From: Paludibacter sp.
GTDB taxonomy: Bacteria > Bacteroidota > Bacteroidia > Bacteroidales > Paludibacteraceae
Length of the DNA: 64,000 nt
Reading direction: 5' to 3'
NCBI GenBank assembly: GCA_028703105.1
Contig: JAQVNN010000002.1
Location: 1-64,000 of the forward strand
In this document: one piece after another, positions 47,607-57,568 of the stretch
Layout: each line of letters opens with the position of its first letter
Numbering within the stretch: the stretch's first letter is position 1
Notes under the pieces: generated by a model
What the model saw: only the letters and a program-made list of their open reading frames with translations
Database searches by the model: none
Told to the model about the DNA's origin: nothing
Made by a program: the position numbers and the translations under genes

Positions 47607-49418
47607 TTACAACAATTTTTTAATCAAATCCTGCCGGTTGACTTTTTGCAACATTTTATAAATATCCCTTTTATACTCTGGTTTGTACCAAAAGAAAAAT
47701 TTTCGTTGATCCAGTTTTTCTTCTTTGGTTTGGGCTGTATAAACTTTTTCGAGTGTATAGGGATGATAACCGGAATAATAAATTTCAGTGGCTAAGGTCA
47801 TGGGAGTAGGTGTAAAATCCTGTACCTGTTCGAGTTTAAAGTTCATTTTTTTTGTTTTAATAGCCAAATCGGCCATGTCTTCCGGTTCGCAGGCAGGGTG
47901 ACTGGAAATAAAGTAAGGAATCAATTGCTGATTCATGCCTTTTTCCTGATTGATTCTATCAAATTGATCTTTAAATTGTTGGAAGTACTTAAATCCGGGC
48001 TTACGCATTAGTTTTAATACCTTATCAGAAGTGTGTTCCGGGGCTATTTTCAATCTTCCTGAAACATGTTTGGTAATTAATTCACGGGTATATTCAGCAT
48101 GACTTTCATTTGCTTTTTTATCTTTTACGTCAGAAAGCAGCAAATCATACCGAATGCCACTTCCCACAAATGATTTTTTAATGCCGGGCAATTGATCAAC
48201 TGCACGATAAACATTTAGTAAAGGCGTATGATCGGTGTTCAGATTAAAACATATGTTTGGATGAATACAAGATGGCTTTTTACATTTTTTGCAGATTTCC
48301 ATATCAATACCGCGCATTTCATACATATTGGCTGATGGTCCGCCCAAATCGCTTATATATCCTTTAAAATCAGGCATCCGTATTATTTGTTTTACCTCGT
48401 TTAAAATGGATTTTTCCGACCGGGAGACAATAAACTTTCCCTGATGAGCAGAAATCGTACAAAAAGCACATCCCCCGAAACATCCGCGGTGCAGGCTGAC
48501 CGAGAACTTGATCATTTCAAAAGCAGGAATGGTTTTTCCTTTGTACTTCGGATGGGGCAAGCGCGTGTAAGGCAAATCGAAAGAAGCATCCAATTCACCC
48601 TGTGTAAGTGGTTGAAATGGCGGATTCACAACAATATATTGATTGCCGTTTTTCTGAATTAACCTATCAGCATCATAGCGATTGGATTCTACTTCAATAT
48701 GCTTAAAATTAGATGCATACATTTTTTTATCTTTCAAACAACCTGCATGATCAACCAATTCTTTTGTTTTCCAATCCGGATGATTAGCAACTGCATTCGT
48801 CAGGTATGCAGTTTGAGGAATATTATGTATTTCAAACAAGGATTTCCCTGCTTTCAGCTCCGAGAGTATGGCCATTAAAGGCTTCTCCCCCATTCCATAG
48901 ACCAGTAAATCGGCTTTTGAATTAATTAATATTCCCGGCATCAGCTTATCCGACCAGTAATCATAATGTGTGAAACGTCTTAACGAAGCCTCGATGCCCC
49001 CTATCAAAACCGGCACATCAGGATATAATTTTTTAAGAATATTAGAATAGGTAATTGTTGCATAATCAGGACGAAAATGGGGTTTTCCGTCAGGAGAGTA
49101 AGCATCATCAGAACGAAGCCGTTTGTTGGCCGTATAGTGATTTACCATTGAATCCATATTTCCGGCAGTCACGCCAAAAAACAAACGAGGCTTCCCCAGT
49201 TTTTTGAAATCGCGCAGGTCGTCGCGCCAATTGGGTTGTGGCACAATGGCTACCCTTAAACCCTGTGCTTCAATCAACCGGCCAATGACAGCAGCTCCAA
49301 ATGCCGGATGGTCAATATAGGCATCTCCCGAAAAAAGAATCACATCTAATTCATTCCAGCCTCGTATTTCGAGTTCTTTTTTTGTTGTCGGGAGAAAATC
49401 GGTTAGTTGATATGCCAT
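47607..49418 (-). CDS. YgiQ family radical SAM protein
   Basis: 603 aa, LIGGIEASLRRFTHYDYWSDKL...SLHRGCFGGCAFCTISAHQGKF. Confidence 0.94.
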   Translation of the reverse strand: MAYQLTDFLPTTKKELEIRGWNELDVILFSGDAYIDHPAFGAAVIGRLIEAQGLRVAIVPQPNWRDDLRDFKKLGKPRLFFGVTAGNMDSMVNHYTANKRLRSDDAYSPDGKPHFRPDYATITYSNILKKLYPDVPVLIGGIEASLRRFTHYDYWSDKLMPGILINSKADLLVYGMGEKPLMAILSELKAGKSLFEIHNIPQTAYLTNAVANHPDWKTKELVDHAGCLKDKKMYASNFKHIEVESNRYDADRLIQKNGNQYIVVNPPFQPLTQGELDASFDLPYTRLPHPKYKGKTIPAFEMIKFSVSLHRGCFGGCAFCTISAHQGKFIVSRSEKSILNEVKQIIRMPDFKGYISDLGGPSANMYEMRGIDMEICKKCKKPSCIHPNICFNLNTDHTPLLNVYRAVDQLPGIKKSFVGSGIRYDLLLSDVKDKKANESHAEYTRELITKHVSGRLKIAPEHTSDKVLKLMRKPGFKYFQQFKDQFDRINQEKGMNQQLIPYFISSHPACEPEDMADLAIKTKKMNFKLEQVQDFTPTPMTLATEIYYSGYHPYTLEKVYTAQTKEEKLDQRKFFFWYKPEYKRDIYKMLQKVNRQDLIKKLL

Positions 49419-49462
49419 ATATATTTATGACTTTCCTGCCGGAAAACCAAACGAAGTTAATA

Positions 49463-49492
49463 TTGTTATAACTAAAGAAAATAGTATCTTTG
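49463..49492 (+). promoter_or_regulatory. Bacteroidetes-type promoter for the uridine phosphorylase gene (TTG-N19-TATCTTTG)
   Basis: TTG 49463-49465, TATCTTTG 49485-49492, ATG at 49528. Confidence 0.6.
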
Positions 49493-49527
49493 TGCAAAGA
49501 TAAATAAAAAATTCACTTATTACCGAT

Positions 49528-50400
49528 ATGAGACACTTCCCTCCTTCCGAACTGATCATCAATGCCGACGGAAGTATATTTCACCTGCATCTAAAGCCGG
49601 AGCAATTGGCTGATAATGTGATATTAGTTGGTGATCCCGGACGTGTTGCCCTAATAGCCGGGTACTTCGAAAAGCAGGAATTTTCTGTTTCCAGCAGAGA
49701 ATTTAACACCATTACGGGATTATATAAAGGTAAACGCATCACGGTACTTTCCACCGGGATTGGCACAGACAATATTGATATTGTAATGAATGAACTGGAT
49801 GCTTTAGCCAATATTGATTTAGCAACCCGCACTGAAAAGTCGGAATTCAGACAATTGAACATCGTTCGTATTGGTACTTGTGGAGGCATGCAACCCGAAA
49901 TACCATTGGGAAGTTTTCTGATATCTGAAAAATCGATTGGTTTTGATGGGATGCTGAATTTCTATGCCGGTCGGGATGCGGTGTGTGACCTTGATTTCGA
50001 GTCTGCATTGGTCAAACAATTAAATTGGAATAAGCAACTGGCAGCGCCCTATGTGGTTGATGCCGATAAAGAATTAATTGAAAGAATAGGCAAAGACGAC
50101 ATGATACGCGGTGTAACCATATCGGCCAATGGATTTTACGGTCCACAAGGCAGAGAGTTGCGTGTAGGATTAGCCGACCCTCTCCTGAACGATAAGATTG
50201 AAAGTTTCCGTTATGGAAAATACAAAATAACCAATTATGAGATGGAAGGTTCTGCCATTGCAGGCTTGGCAAAACTTATGGGTGGGCACAAGGCCATGAC
50301 CGTTTGCTGTGTGATAGCAAACCGCCGTATTGAAGCTGCAAACACCGATTACAAACCTTACATAGAGAAACTTGTGCAAACTGTTTTGGATCGGATCTAA
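49528..50400 (+). CDS. Uridine phosphorylase family nucleoside phosphorylase
   Basis: 290 aa, VILVGDPGRVALIAGYF...VLSTGIGTDNIDIV...RIGTCGG...NYEMEGSAIAGLAKLMG. Confidence 0.92.
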   Translation: MRHFPPSELIINADGSIFHLHLKPEQLADNVILVGDPGRVALIAGYFEKQEFSVSSREFNTITGLYKGKRITVLSTGIGTDNIDIVMNELDALANIDLATRTEKSEFRQLNIVRIGTCGGMQPEIPLGSFLISEKSIGFDGMLNFYAGRDAVCDLDFESALVKQLNWNKQLAAPYVVDADKELIERIGKDDMIRGVTISANGFYGPQGRELRVGLADPLLNDKIESFRYGKYKITNYEMEGSAIAGLAKLMGGHKAMTVCCVIANRRIEAANTDYKPYIEKLVQTVLDRI

Positions 50401-50428
50401 TGTAATGTAATGACAAGATAATTTACTT

Positions 50429-51001
50429 ATGATTACTGATCGGAAATCTTACCTTGAATATCTTCAAAGAGACCTGGAAGCTTATCAATTAAATAAGTTT
50501 TCTTTGTATCATTATTTCAGAATGGATTGTTTAAGATTTCAAAGAAGATTAAGAAAAATTGAATACCTGTCGAATGTTAAGAAAAATAATTTTTGGTCTA
50601 ACTGTTTCCTCTTCTTACTTGAATTTATCAATCATAGACTAGAAACCAGGTTAGGACTAACCATTCCCAAAAATGTATTTGGACCCGGTTTATGTATTGT
50701 ACATCATGGAACTATTGTGGTAAGTCATCTGGCAAAAATCGGAGAAAATTGCAGGATACATCCTTCAACTTCAATCGGAGAATATAACGGAGCGCCAGAA
50801 ATAGGGAGAAATGTATATATTGGTCCGGGAGCAAAAATATTTGGCAACATAAAAATTGGTGACAATGTGGCTATCGGAGCAAATGCAGTTGTAAATAAAA
50901 GTTTTCCAGATAATGTAACTATAGGAGGCATACCTGCCCGGATAATATCAAAAAAATCCAGTATAGAACACAATGTTTTTCCCGTTAATTTCATTCAATA
51001 A
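50429..51001 (+). CDS. Serine O-acetyltransferase-like hexapeptide-repeat acetyltransferase
   Basis: 190 aa, IPKNVFGPGLCIVHHGTIVVSHLAKIGENCRIHPSTSIG...GPGAKIFGNIKIGDNVAIGANAVV. Confidence 0.85.
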   Translation: MITDRKSYLEYLQRDLEAYQLNKFSLYHYFRMDCLRFQRRLRKIEYLSNVKKNNFWSNCFLFLLEFINHRLETRLGLTIPKNVFGPGLCIVHHGTIVVSHLAKIGENCRIHPSTSIGEYNGAPEIGRNVYIGPGAKIFGNIKIGDNVAIGANAVVNKSFPDNVTIGGIPARIISKKSSIEHNVFPVNFIQ

Positions 51002-51002
51002 T

Positions 51003-52400
51003 ATGCTAAACAACTCAACTATTGCAGCCATTTCAACAGCTCCCGGCATGGGAGGAATCGCCGTGATCCGTGTTTCCGGCAACAAGGCGATTCAATATTG
51101 TAATGCTGTGTTTCAACCTAAAAACAAGACGTTGCAGTTAGTCGATCTGACTCCCAACACAGTATTATTCGGATGCATAGTTGACGGAGCGGGAGAAACA
51201 ATTGATGAGGTATTGGTTACGGTTTTTCGTGCACCACATTCTTTTACCGGAGAAGACGTTGTTGAAATATCCTGTCATGGCTCAGTTTTCATTCAACAGG
51301 AAATACTTTACTTGTTGATAGAAAAAGGATGCCGACTCGCAGCGCCCGGAGAATTTACCCAACGTGCATTTCTGAATGGCAAAATGGACCTGGCGCAAGC
51401 TGAAGCGGTGGCCGATTTAATTGCTTCAGGTTCAGCAGCTGCGCACCGCATGGCCATGAACCAGATACGGGGTGGATTTTCAAATGAACTCTCCAGCTTA
51501 CGCACTCAGCTCCTCAACTTTGTTTCTTTAGTTGAATTGGAGCTGGATTTTTCTGAAGAAGATGTTGAATTTGCGGATAGGACGGAGTTGAAAGAGTTAG
51601 CATTTAAAATAGAGAAACATATTACTGATATTGCAAATTCTTTTCGTGTTGGCAATGCGCTGAAAAACGGCATCCCGGTAGCCTTAGTCGGAGAAACCAA
51701 TGTAGGTAAATCAACCTTACTCAACCTCTTGCTGAAAGAGGAAAAAGCCATTGTGTCAGACATACACGGAACTACACGTGATATCATCGAAGACATGGTA
51801 AATGTACGGGGCATCTCCTTCCGCTTTATCGATACAGCTGGCATCAGAAAAACTTCCGACACCATCGAAAGCATAGGTATTGAACGAACATTCAAAAAAA
51901 TAGAACAAGCTTCGATTGTTTTATGGATACTCGACTGCACACAGCTCAGTGAACACATCGAATGGCTGACAGAAAAAATTGAAAAAAAAGCTTCCGGCAA
52001 GAAAATCATTATGATTTTCAATAAAATTGATAAAATCACCCCGGACGAAAGAGAAGTGCTCACCCAATTATTCAGCGAGTTTGATTGCGAAAGAATCTTT
52101 ATCTCCGCTAAAAATAAAATCAACATCATCGAGCTGGAAGACGCACTGATTCGAGCGGCACAAATACCCGAAATTCACCCCGGGGATGTTGTTATAAGTA
52201 ACATCCGTCATTATGAAGCCCTACAGCACGCATTATCTGCCATTCAGCGCGTTATCGAAAACATGGAGAACAAACTCTCCGGTGAATTTCTTTCACAGGA
52301 TATCCGGGAATGTATGTTTTATCTAGGCGAAATTACAGGACAAATTTCTAATGATGAAATCCTGGAAAATATCTTCAAAAAATTTTGCATCGGAAAGTAA
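51003..52400 (+). CDS. mnmE: tRNA modification GTPase MnmE
   Basis: STIAAISTAPGMGGIAVIRVSG...GETNVGKSTLLN...DTAGIR...C-terminal IFKKFCIGK; start at 51003. Confidence 0.97.
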   Translation: MLNNSTIAAISTAPGMGGIAVIRVSGNKAIQYCNAVFQPKNKTLQLVDLTPNTVLFGCIVDGAGETIDEVLVTVFRAPHSFTGEDVVEISCHGSVFIQQEILYLLIEKGCRLAAPGEFTQRAFLNGKMDLAQAEAVADLIASGSAAAHRMAMNQIRGGFSNELSSLRTQLLNFVSLVELELDFSEEDVEFADRTELKELAFKIEKHITDIANSFRVGNALKNGIPVALVGETNVGKSTLLNLLLKEEKAIVSDIHGTTRDIIEDMVNVRGISFRFIDTAGIRKTSDTIESIGIERTFKKIEQASIVLWILDCTQLSEHIEWLTEKIEKKASGKKIIMIFNKIDKITPDEREVLTQLFSEFDCERIFISAKNKINIIELEDALIRAAQIPEIHPGDVVISNIRHYEALQHALSAIQRVIENMENKLSGEFLSQDIRECMFYLGEITGQISNDEILENIFKKFCIGK

Positions 52401-52406
52401 TACAAC

Positions 52407-52784
52407 ATGAAATTATTAAAAACTCTTCTCATCGTCGCCGGTTTTATATCCGTCGGCCTTGGCATACTCGGTATGTTCCTTCCGGTGCTCCCTACAACTC
52501 CCTTTTTGCTGCTCGCGGCTACCTGTTTTGCCAGAAGTTCAGAAAAATTCTATCGCTGGCTTCTGAATAACAAATGGTTTGGAAATTACATTAAAAATTA
52601 CCGCGAAGGGAAAGGTATTCCACTGAAAATTAAGATCATGACTTTGAGTTTTTTATGGGCTACAATTCTTACGTCAGCGATATTTTTTCTGGATAATATT
52701 TATCTCAGGATATTACTGATTGCGATTGCTGTGGGTGTGACAATTCATATTAGTTTGATTAAAACAAAAAAGAGTGAGAGATAA
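52407..52784 (+). CDS. YbaN family (DUF454) membrane protein
   Basis: 125 aa, LGILGMFLPVLPTTPFLLLAATCFARSSEKFYRWLLNNKWFG. Confidence 0.92.
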   Translation: MKLLKTLLIVAGFISVGLGILGMFLPVLPTTPFLLLAATCFARSSEKFYRWLLNNKWFGNYIKNYREGKGIPLKIKIMTLSFLWATILTSAIFFLDNIYLRILLIAIAVGVTIHISLIKTKKSER

Positions 52785-52822
52785 CACTCCCACCCTTTCC
52801 TGATATTATATTTTAAAACTGA

Positions 52823-54187
52823 TTACACAATCTGCTCCAGCTTAGCCACATTAGCAGCAATATCTTCATCTGTTAAAGAATAATTCACCAAATCACCGGC
52901 CAGATATTGATCATAGGCCGACATATCCACCAATCCATGGCCGGAAAGGTTAAACAAAATCACTTTAGGAGTTCCGGCTTCTTTAGCAGCAAGCGCTTCA
53001 TTAACAGCAGCAGCAATGGCATGTGCTGATTCAGGAGCCGGGATAATACCTTCTGTTTGGGCAAACAACACTCCGGCTTTAAAGGAATCAAGCTGTTTGA
53101 TATCACAAGCTTCAATGAAATTATCCTTATACAACTGACTTACAATAGATCCGGCACCATGATAACGCAATCCACCGGCATGGATGTGTGCAGGAGCAAA
53201 TTCATGTCCCAGGGTGTACATCGGAATCAGTGGCGTATAACCGGCTTCATCACCAAAATCATACTGAAAAATTCCCCTGGTCAGTTTTGGACAAGAAGAA
53301 GGTTCGGCCGAAACAAACCTCGTTTTCTTTTCTCCTTTGAAGTTGTGTCGCATAAAGGGAAAAGAAATGCCGGAAAAATTAGAACCACCTCCAAAACAAC
53401 CAATCACAACATCGGGATATTCGCCGGCCATTTCCATTTGTTTTTCAGCTTCCAGTCCTATGATGGTTTGATGTAAGGAAACATGATTCAACACACTTCC
53501 TAAGGTGTATTTACAATTTGGCGTATTCAATGCGAGTTCGATTGCTTCAGAAATAGCGGTACCCAAACTCCCCTGATAATTAGGATGTTCCGTAATGGTT
53601 TTTCTACCGGCTTTTGTTGACATCGAAGGAGAAGCAATCACCTGAGCACCCCATGTTTGCATCAACGAACGACGATATGGTTTTTGCTCGTAACTGATTT
53701 TTACCATGTAAACAGCAAGTTCCAGTCCAAACATTTTGGAAGCCAGCGCCATGGCAGTGCCCCATTGTCCGGCTCCTGTTTCTGTAGTTACATTTGTTAC
53801 CCCTTCTTTTTTACAATAATAAGCCTGAGCCAGTGCGGAATTTAGTTTGTGTGAACCAACCGGACTTACACTTTCATTTTTAAAATAGATGTGCGCTGGT
53901 GTGTCTAATGCTTTTTCCAGATTAGCGGCACGAACCAAAGGCGTGGGACGGTAGATTTTATATTTATCCAATACCTCTTCCGGAATATCAATCCAGGCAT
54001 CTTTTGTGTTCACCTCCTGATCGACCAGTCCTTTAGCAAACAGTGAACATAACTCCTCTGGCTTCATCGGCTGTTTGGTTCCCGGATGCAGAATCGGCAT
54101 CGGCTTATTAGGCATTTCTGCATGAATATTATACCATTGGGTTGGCATCTCTTTTTCTGAAAGCAAAAATTTTTTTTGATTTCCCAT
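52823..54187 (-). CDS. TrpB2-like tryptophan synthase beta chain
   Basis: 454 aa, YRPTPLVRAANLEKAL...FKNESVSPVGSHKLNSALAQAYYCKKEG...ETGAGQWGTAMA. Confidence 0.93.
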   Translation of the reverse strand: MGNQKKFLLSEKEMPTQWYNIHAEMPNKPMPILHPGTKQPMKPEELCSLFAKGLVDQEVNTKDAWIDIPEEVLDKYKIYRPTPLVRAANLEKALDTPAHIYFKNESVSPVGSHKLNSALAQAYYCKKEGVTNVTTETGAGQWGTAMALASKMFGLELAVYMVKISYEQKPYRRSLMQTWGAQVIASPSMSTKAGRKTITEHPNYQGSLGTAISEAIELALNTPNCKYTLGSVLNHVSLHQTIIGLEAEKQMEMAGEYPDVVIGCFGGGSNFSGISFPFMRHNFKGEKKTRFVSAEPSSCPKLTRGIFQYDFGDEAGYTPLIPMYTLGHEFAPAHIHAGGLRYHGAGSIVSQLYKDNFIEACDIKQLDSFKAGVLFAQTEGIIPAPESAHAIAAAVNEALAAKEAGTPKVILFNLSGHGLVDMSAYDQYLAGDLVNYSLTDEDIAANVAKLEQIV

Positions 54188-54566
54188 TTTTAATGTATTT
54201 TTATGTGATTTTCGTTGTTTTGCTGCAAAGTTAACAAATAGAAATGAATGATTAAAATAATTATTGGCTTTTTTATGTTATTCTGAAATTTTTTTCTATT
54301 GTTTAATGTTAATTGTTTAGAATTAAAAAATCAAGTTTACGCATCAAGATTTATTTATAACCCCGATTCAAACCATATCCATATCTATTTACTTCTAAAT
54401 CTATATATTACGAGATCTTTTACTTCGCTTTATTCAGAATAACATGAGCAAATATATAAGAGATTAGTCCGTCATCCGTAAAGAAGTGAAGTGAAGAATC
54501 TCCCCTTTTTTTGATATGGGTTCGATATAAGAATTTAACTTTTAACCTTATAATCTTAAACTATAA

Positions 54567-54597
54567 TTGTTGTGTTTGAAAAAAATATCTAATTTTG
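54567..54597 (+). promoter_or_regulatory. Bacteroidetes-type promoter for the YicC-family gene (TTG-N20-TAATTTTG)
   Basis: TTG 54567-54569, TAATTTTG 54590-54597, ATG 54621. Confidence 0.55.
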
Positions 54598-54620
54598 TGT
54601 GAAATTTAATCACTTACAAT

Positions 54621-55496
54621 ATGGTACAATCAATGACCGGCTTTGGTAAGGCCACCGGTGAGTATAATGGAAAAAAAATTGTTGTTGAGATAAAATCATT
54701 GAACAGCAAACAGTTAGATATCTCAACACGCTTGGCTGGCCTATATCGCGATAAAGATATTGAAATCAGAAACGAAATTTCCCAGGGACTAGAACGTGGA
54801 AAAATTGATTTTTCGTTGTATATTGAGAACTCGGGTAAAGAAACAAACACCCAGATTAATCAATCGGTAATAGAAGCATACCACAATCAAATTCAGGCTA
54901 TTTCTGTAAACACTGGCATTGATGTGCCTGCCAACTGGTTTGAAATATTGCTACGTTTGCCTGAAGTTATGAAAACTGAAACCACTGAATTAGATGAGAA
55001 CGAATGGATAAAAGTGAAAGAGATCATGGCGAATGCAATTGGTCAATTAAAAGATTTCAGGATACAAGAAGGTAAATCCCTTGAACAGGTTTTTAAAAAT
55101 AAAATTGCGCACATAGCTGATTTACTGAAGAAAATTTCACCATTTGAAGCCGAAAGGGTTGAAAAAATCAAAGCCAAACTGGAAGAAAATCTTCAGAATA
55201 TATCTGAAAAGTTTGATTATGATAAAAACAGGCTTGAACAGGAACTGATTTATTATATTGAAAAGTTAGATGTAAACGAAGAAAAAACAAGGTTAAAGAC
55301 CCATCTCGATTATTTTATTCAAACGATGGAAAATGAACATGCGCCGGGGAAAAAACTGGGTTTTATTACCCAGGAAATTGGCAGGGAAATCAACACATTA
55401 GGATCTAAATCGAATCACAGTGAAATGCAGAAAATCGTTGTACTGATGAAAGATGATCTGGAACAGATTAAAGAACAAATTCTGAATGTACTATAA
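54621..55496 (+). CDS. YicC family endoribonuclease-like protein
   Basis: 291 aa, MVQSMTGFGKATGEYNGKKIVVEIKSLNSKQLDISTRL...GKKLGFITQEIGREINTLGSKSN. Confidence 0.94.
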   Translation: MVQSMTGFGKATGEYNGKKIVVEIKSLNSKQLDISTRLAGLYRDKDIEIRNEISQGLERGKIDFSLYIENSGKETNTQINQSVIEAYHNQIQAISVNTGIDVPANWFEILLRLPEVMKTETTELDENEWIKVKEIMANAIGQLKDFRIQEGKSLEQVFKNKIAHIADLLKKISPFEAERVEKIKAKLEENLQNISEKFDYDKNRLEQELIYYIEKLDVNEEKTRLKTHLDYFIQTMENEHAPGKKLGFITQEIGREINTLGSKSNHSEMQKIVVLMKDDLEQIKEQILNVL

Positions 55497-55549
55497 AAGC
55501 CCTGTTTACACGCGATAACGGTAAACAATCATCCAAAAAACAACACCAG

Positions 55550-56878
55550 ATGACAAAGTTGGCTAACTTTTTTAAGCAAGCATACCATTTCATCATTTAC
55601 GACGTATGGCGGATTACAGAAAATGAACTGTCACGAAGCAAACGGATTCCATACCGGCTTGTTAAGGTAATTGTCATCGCGTTCCGGGGATTCTTACAAG
55701 ATAAATTAGTGGTAAGAGCTTCTGCCCTCACCTATTCGATTATGTTTGCCATTGTACCATTAATTGCATTATTTATAGCTATCGGCAAAGGATTTGGCGT
55801 TGACTACCTTATTCGGCAATGGTTAGAAGAAGCGCTGATTGCTCAAAAAGAACTGATTCCTTTCATCATGGAGTTTGTAGAACGATACCTTGAAACAGCT
55901 CAGGGCGGGTTGTTTATTGGTATTGGTATTGTAATTCTGCTGACTTCTGTTATGAATTTTTTCAAACAGTCGGAAGAAGCATTTAACAGCATTTGGGAAG
56001 TTAAAAAATCACGTTCTTTTCTGCGTCAGTTTACAACTTATTTTTCAGCGCTTTTTCTGATTCCGGTACTGGTTGTTTTAACAAGTGGTATGAGTATTTA
56101 TTTTAATAAGCTAATTTCTGAACTGCAATTGCTGAATATTTTAACTCCTTTTCTGAAATTCGGAATGAAGTTTGCACCTTACCTGATCAGCTGGATTTTA
56201 TTTACGGTGGTGTATATCGTTATACCCAACACACGCGTGAAATTCAGCAATGGATTGGTCGCAGGTATTATCGCAGGTACAGCTTTTCAGTTTTTTCAGG
56301 CCTTGTACATTTCCGGTCAGGTTTACCTTGCCCGTTATGATGTGGTGTATGGTAGTTTTGCTGCCATTCCGTTGTTGCTTTTGTGGTTACAAATTTCATG
56401 TCTGATTGTTTTATTGGGTGCTGAGATTTCTTATGCTTCTCAGAACCTGCAAAATTATGAATATGAAGGAGACAGTGATACCATTAGCATCAGATACAAA
56501 AAATTCTTAAGCTTGTTTTTAACTTATGTCATTGTCAAAAAATTTGAAAATAATGAGCCCCCTTTAAAAAATGATGAAATTGCGACCATCTATAAATTAC
56601 CCATCCGGTTGGTGAATCTACTTTTAACTGAACTTTCTGAAACAGGCATTATCATTGAAATTCTGGATGATGATTTAAGGACAAAGGCATATCAACCTGC
56701 AATTGATATTAATCAGCTAACTGTAAGCATGTTGATTGATAGATTTGAAACAAAAGGTTCAGAGCTGTTTTTGTCAAACAAAAACCCGGAACTAGATGAC
56801 TTCTGGCAAAAACACGTCGATTTAACAAAGACCTGTTCCAACGGAAGTCTTCAGCAATTGCTGATAAAAGATATTTGA
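55550..56878 (+). CDS. YihY/BrkB-like inner membrane protein
   Basis: 442 aa, VVRASALTYSIMFAIVPLIALFIAIGKGFG...LLLLWLQISCLIVLLGAEISYA. Confidence 0.92.
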   Translation: MTKLANFFKQAYHFIIYDVWRITENELSRSKRIPYRLVKVIVIAFRGFLQDKLVVRASALTYSIMFAIVPLIALFIAIGKGFGVDYLIRQWLEEALIAQKELIPFIMEFVERYLETAQGGLFIGIGIVILLTSVMNFFKQSEEAFNSIWEVKKSRSFLRQFTTYFSALFLIPVLVVLTSGMSIYFNKLISELQLLNILTPFLKFGMKFAPYLISWILFTVVYIVIPNTRVKFSNGLVAGIIAGTAFQFFQALYISGQVYLARYDVVYGSFAAIPLLLLWLQISCLIVLLGAEISYASQNLQNYEYEGDSDTISIRYKKFLSLFLTYVIVKKFENNEPPLKNDEIATIYKLPIRLVNLLLTELSETGIIIEILDDDLRTKAYQPAIDINQLTVSMLIDRFETKGSELFLSNKNPELDDFWQKHVDLTKTCSNGSLQQLLIKDI

Positions 56879-56995
56879 GAGGTTAAATAAGCGTAAGCTG
56901 CGCTGCACTTGCATACGGGGTTATGCACATTTAACTCCTTTTTTGGCGGTATTGTTGGATATTTTCTATATAAAACATAAATTCATCTCTACTAT

Positions 56996-57568
56996 ATGGT
57001 AATCGGTATAACAGGCGGCATCGGCAGTGGTAAATCAACGCTTTCGAAATTAATTCACAGGCAGGGTTATCCGGTTTATGATACCGATAAAGAGGCACGA
57101 AGATTACAGGATGAAGATGCCATACTGGTACAACAAATCAAATCATTATTCGGCGAAAATATCTATGCGGATGGGAAATTGAATCGTCCAGCAGTGGCTG
57201 CTCTTGTTTTCAACAACACGGAATTGCTACAAAAACTTACCGCCCTGGTTCATCCTGCTGTCAAACAGGATTTTATCAAATGGAAAGGCAATTACAATAG
57301 CGAAGATCTTATCTTCATAGAGGGTGCTGTGCTCTTCGAAGGAAAATTTGACCTGCTTACCGACAAAATCATACTCGTAACCGCATCAGAAGATATTAGA
57401 ATTCAGCGTGTTATGCACAGAGACGGCATCAGTCGCGAACAGGTACTATCGCGCATAAAAAATCAGATTCCGGATACTGAGAAAGCCCTGAAATCTGACT
57501 TAGTTATTAATACCGATCGGGGATTACCTGATGATATAATGCAATCAATTGTAGTTTGGCAACACTGA
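56996..57568 (+). CDS. coaE: Dephospho-CoA kinase
   Basis: 190 aa, MVIGITGGIGSGKSTLSKLIHRQGYPVYDTDKEAR. Confidence 0.95.
   Translation: MVIGITGGIGSGKSTLSKLIHRQGYPVYDTDKEARRLQDEDAILVQQIKSLFGENIYADGKLNRPAVAALVFNNTELLQKLTALVHPAVKQDFIKWKGNYNSEDLIFIEGAVLFEGKFDLLTDKIILVTASEDIRIQRVMHRDGISREQVLSRIKNQIPDTEKALKSDLVINTDRGLPDDIMQSIVVWQH

Noticed and set aside
53057-53476. 139-aa plus-strand ORF inside trpB2
   Set aside because: Antisense shadow of a strongly conserved enzyme gene
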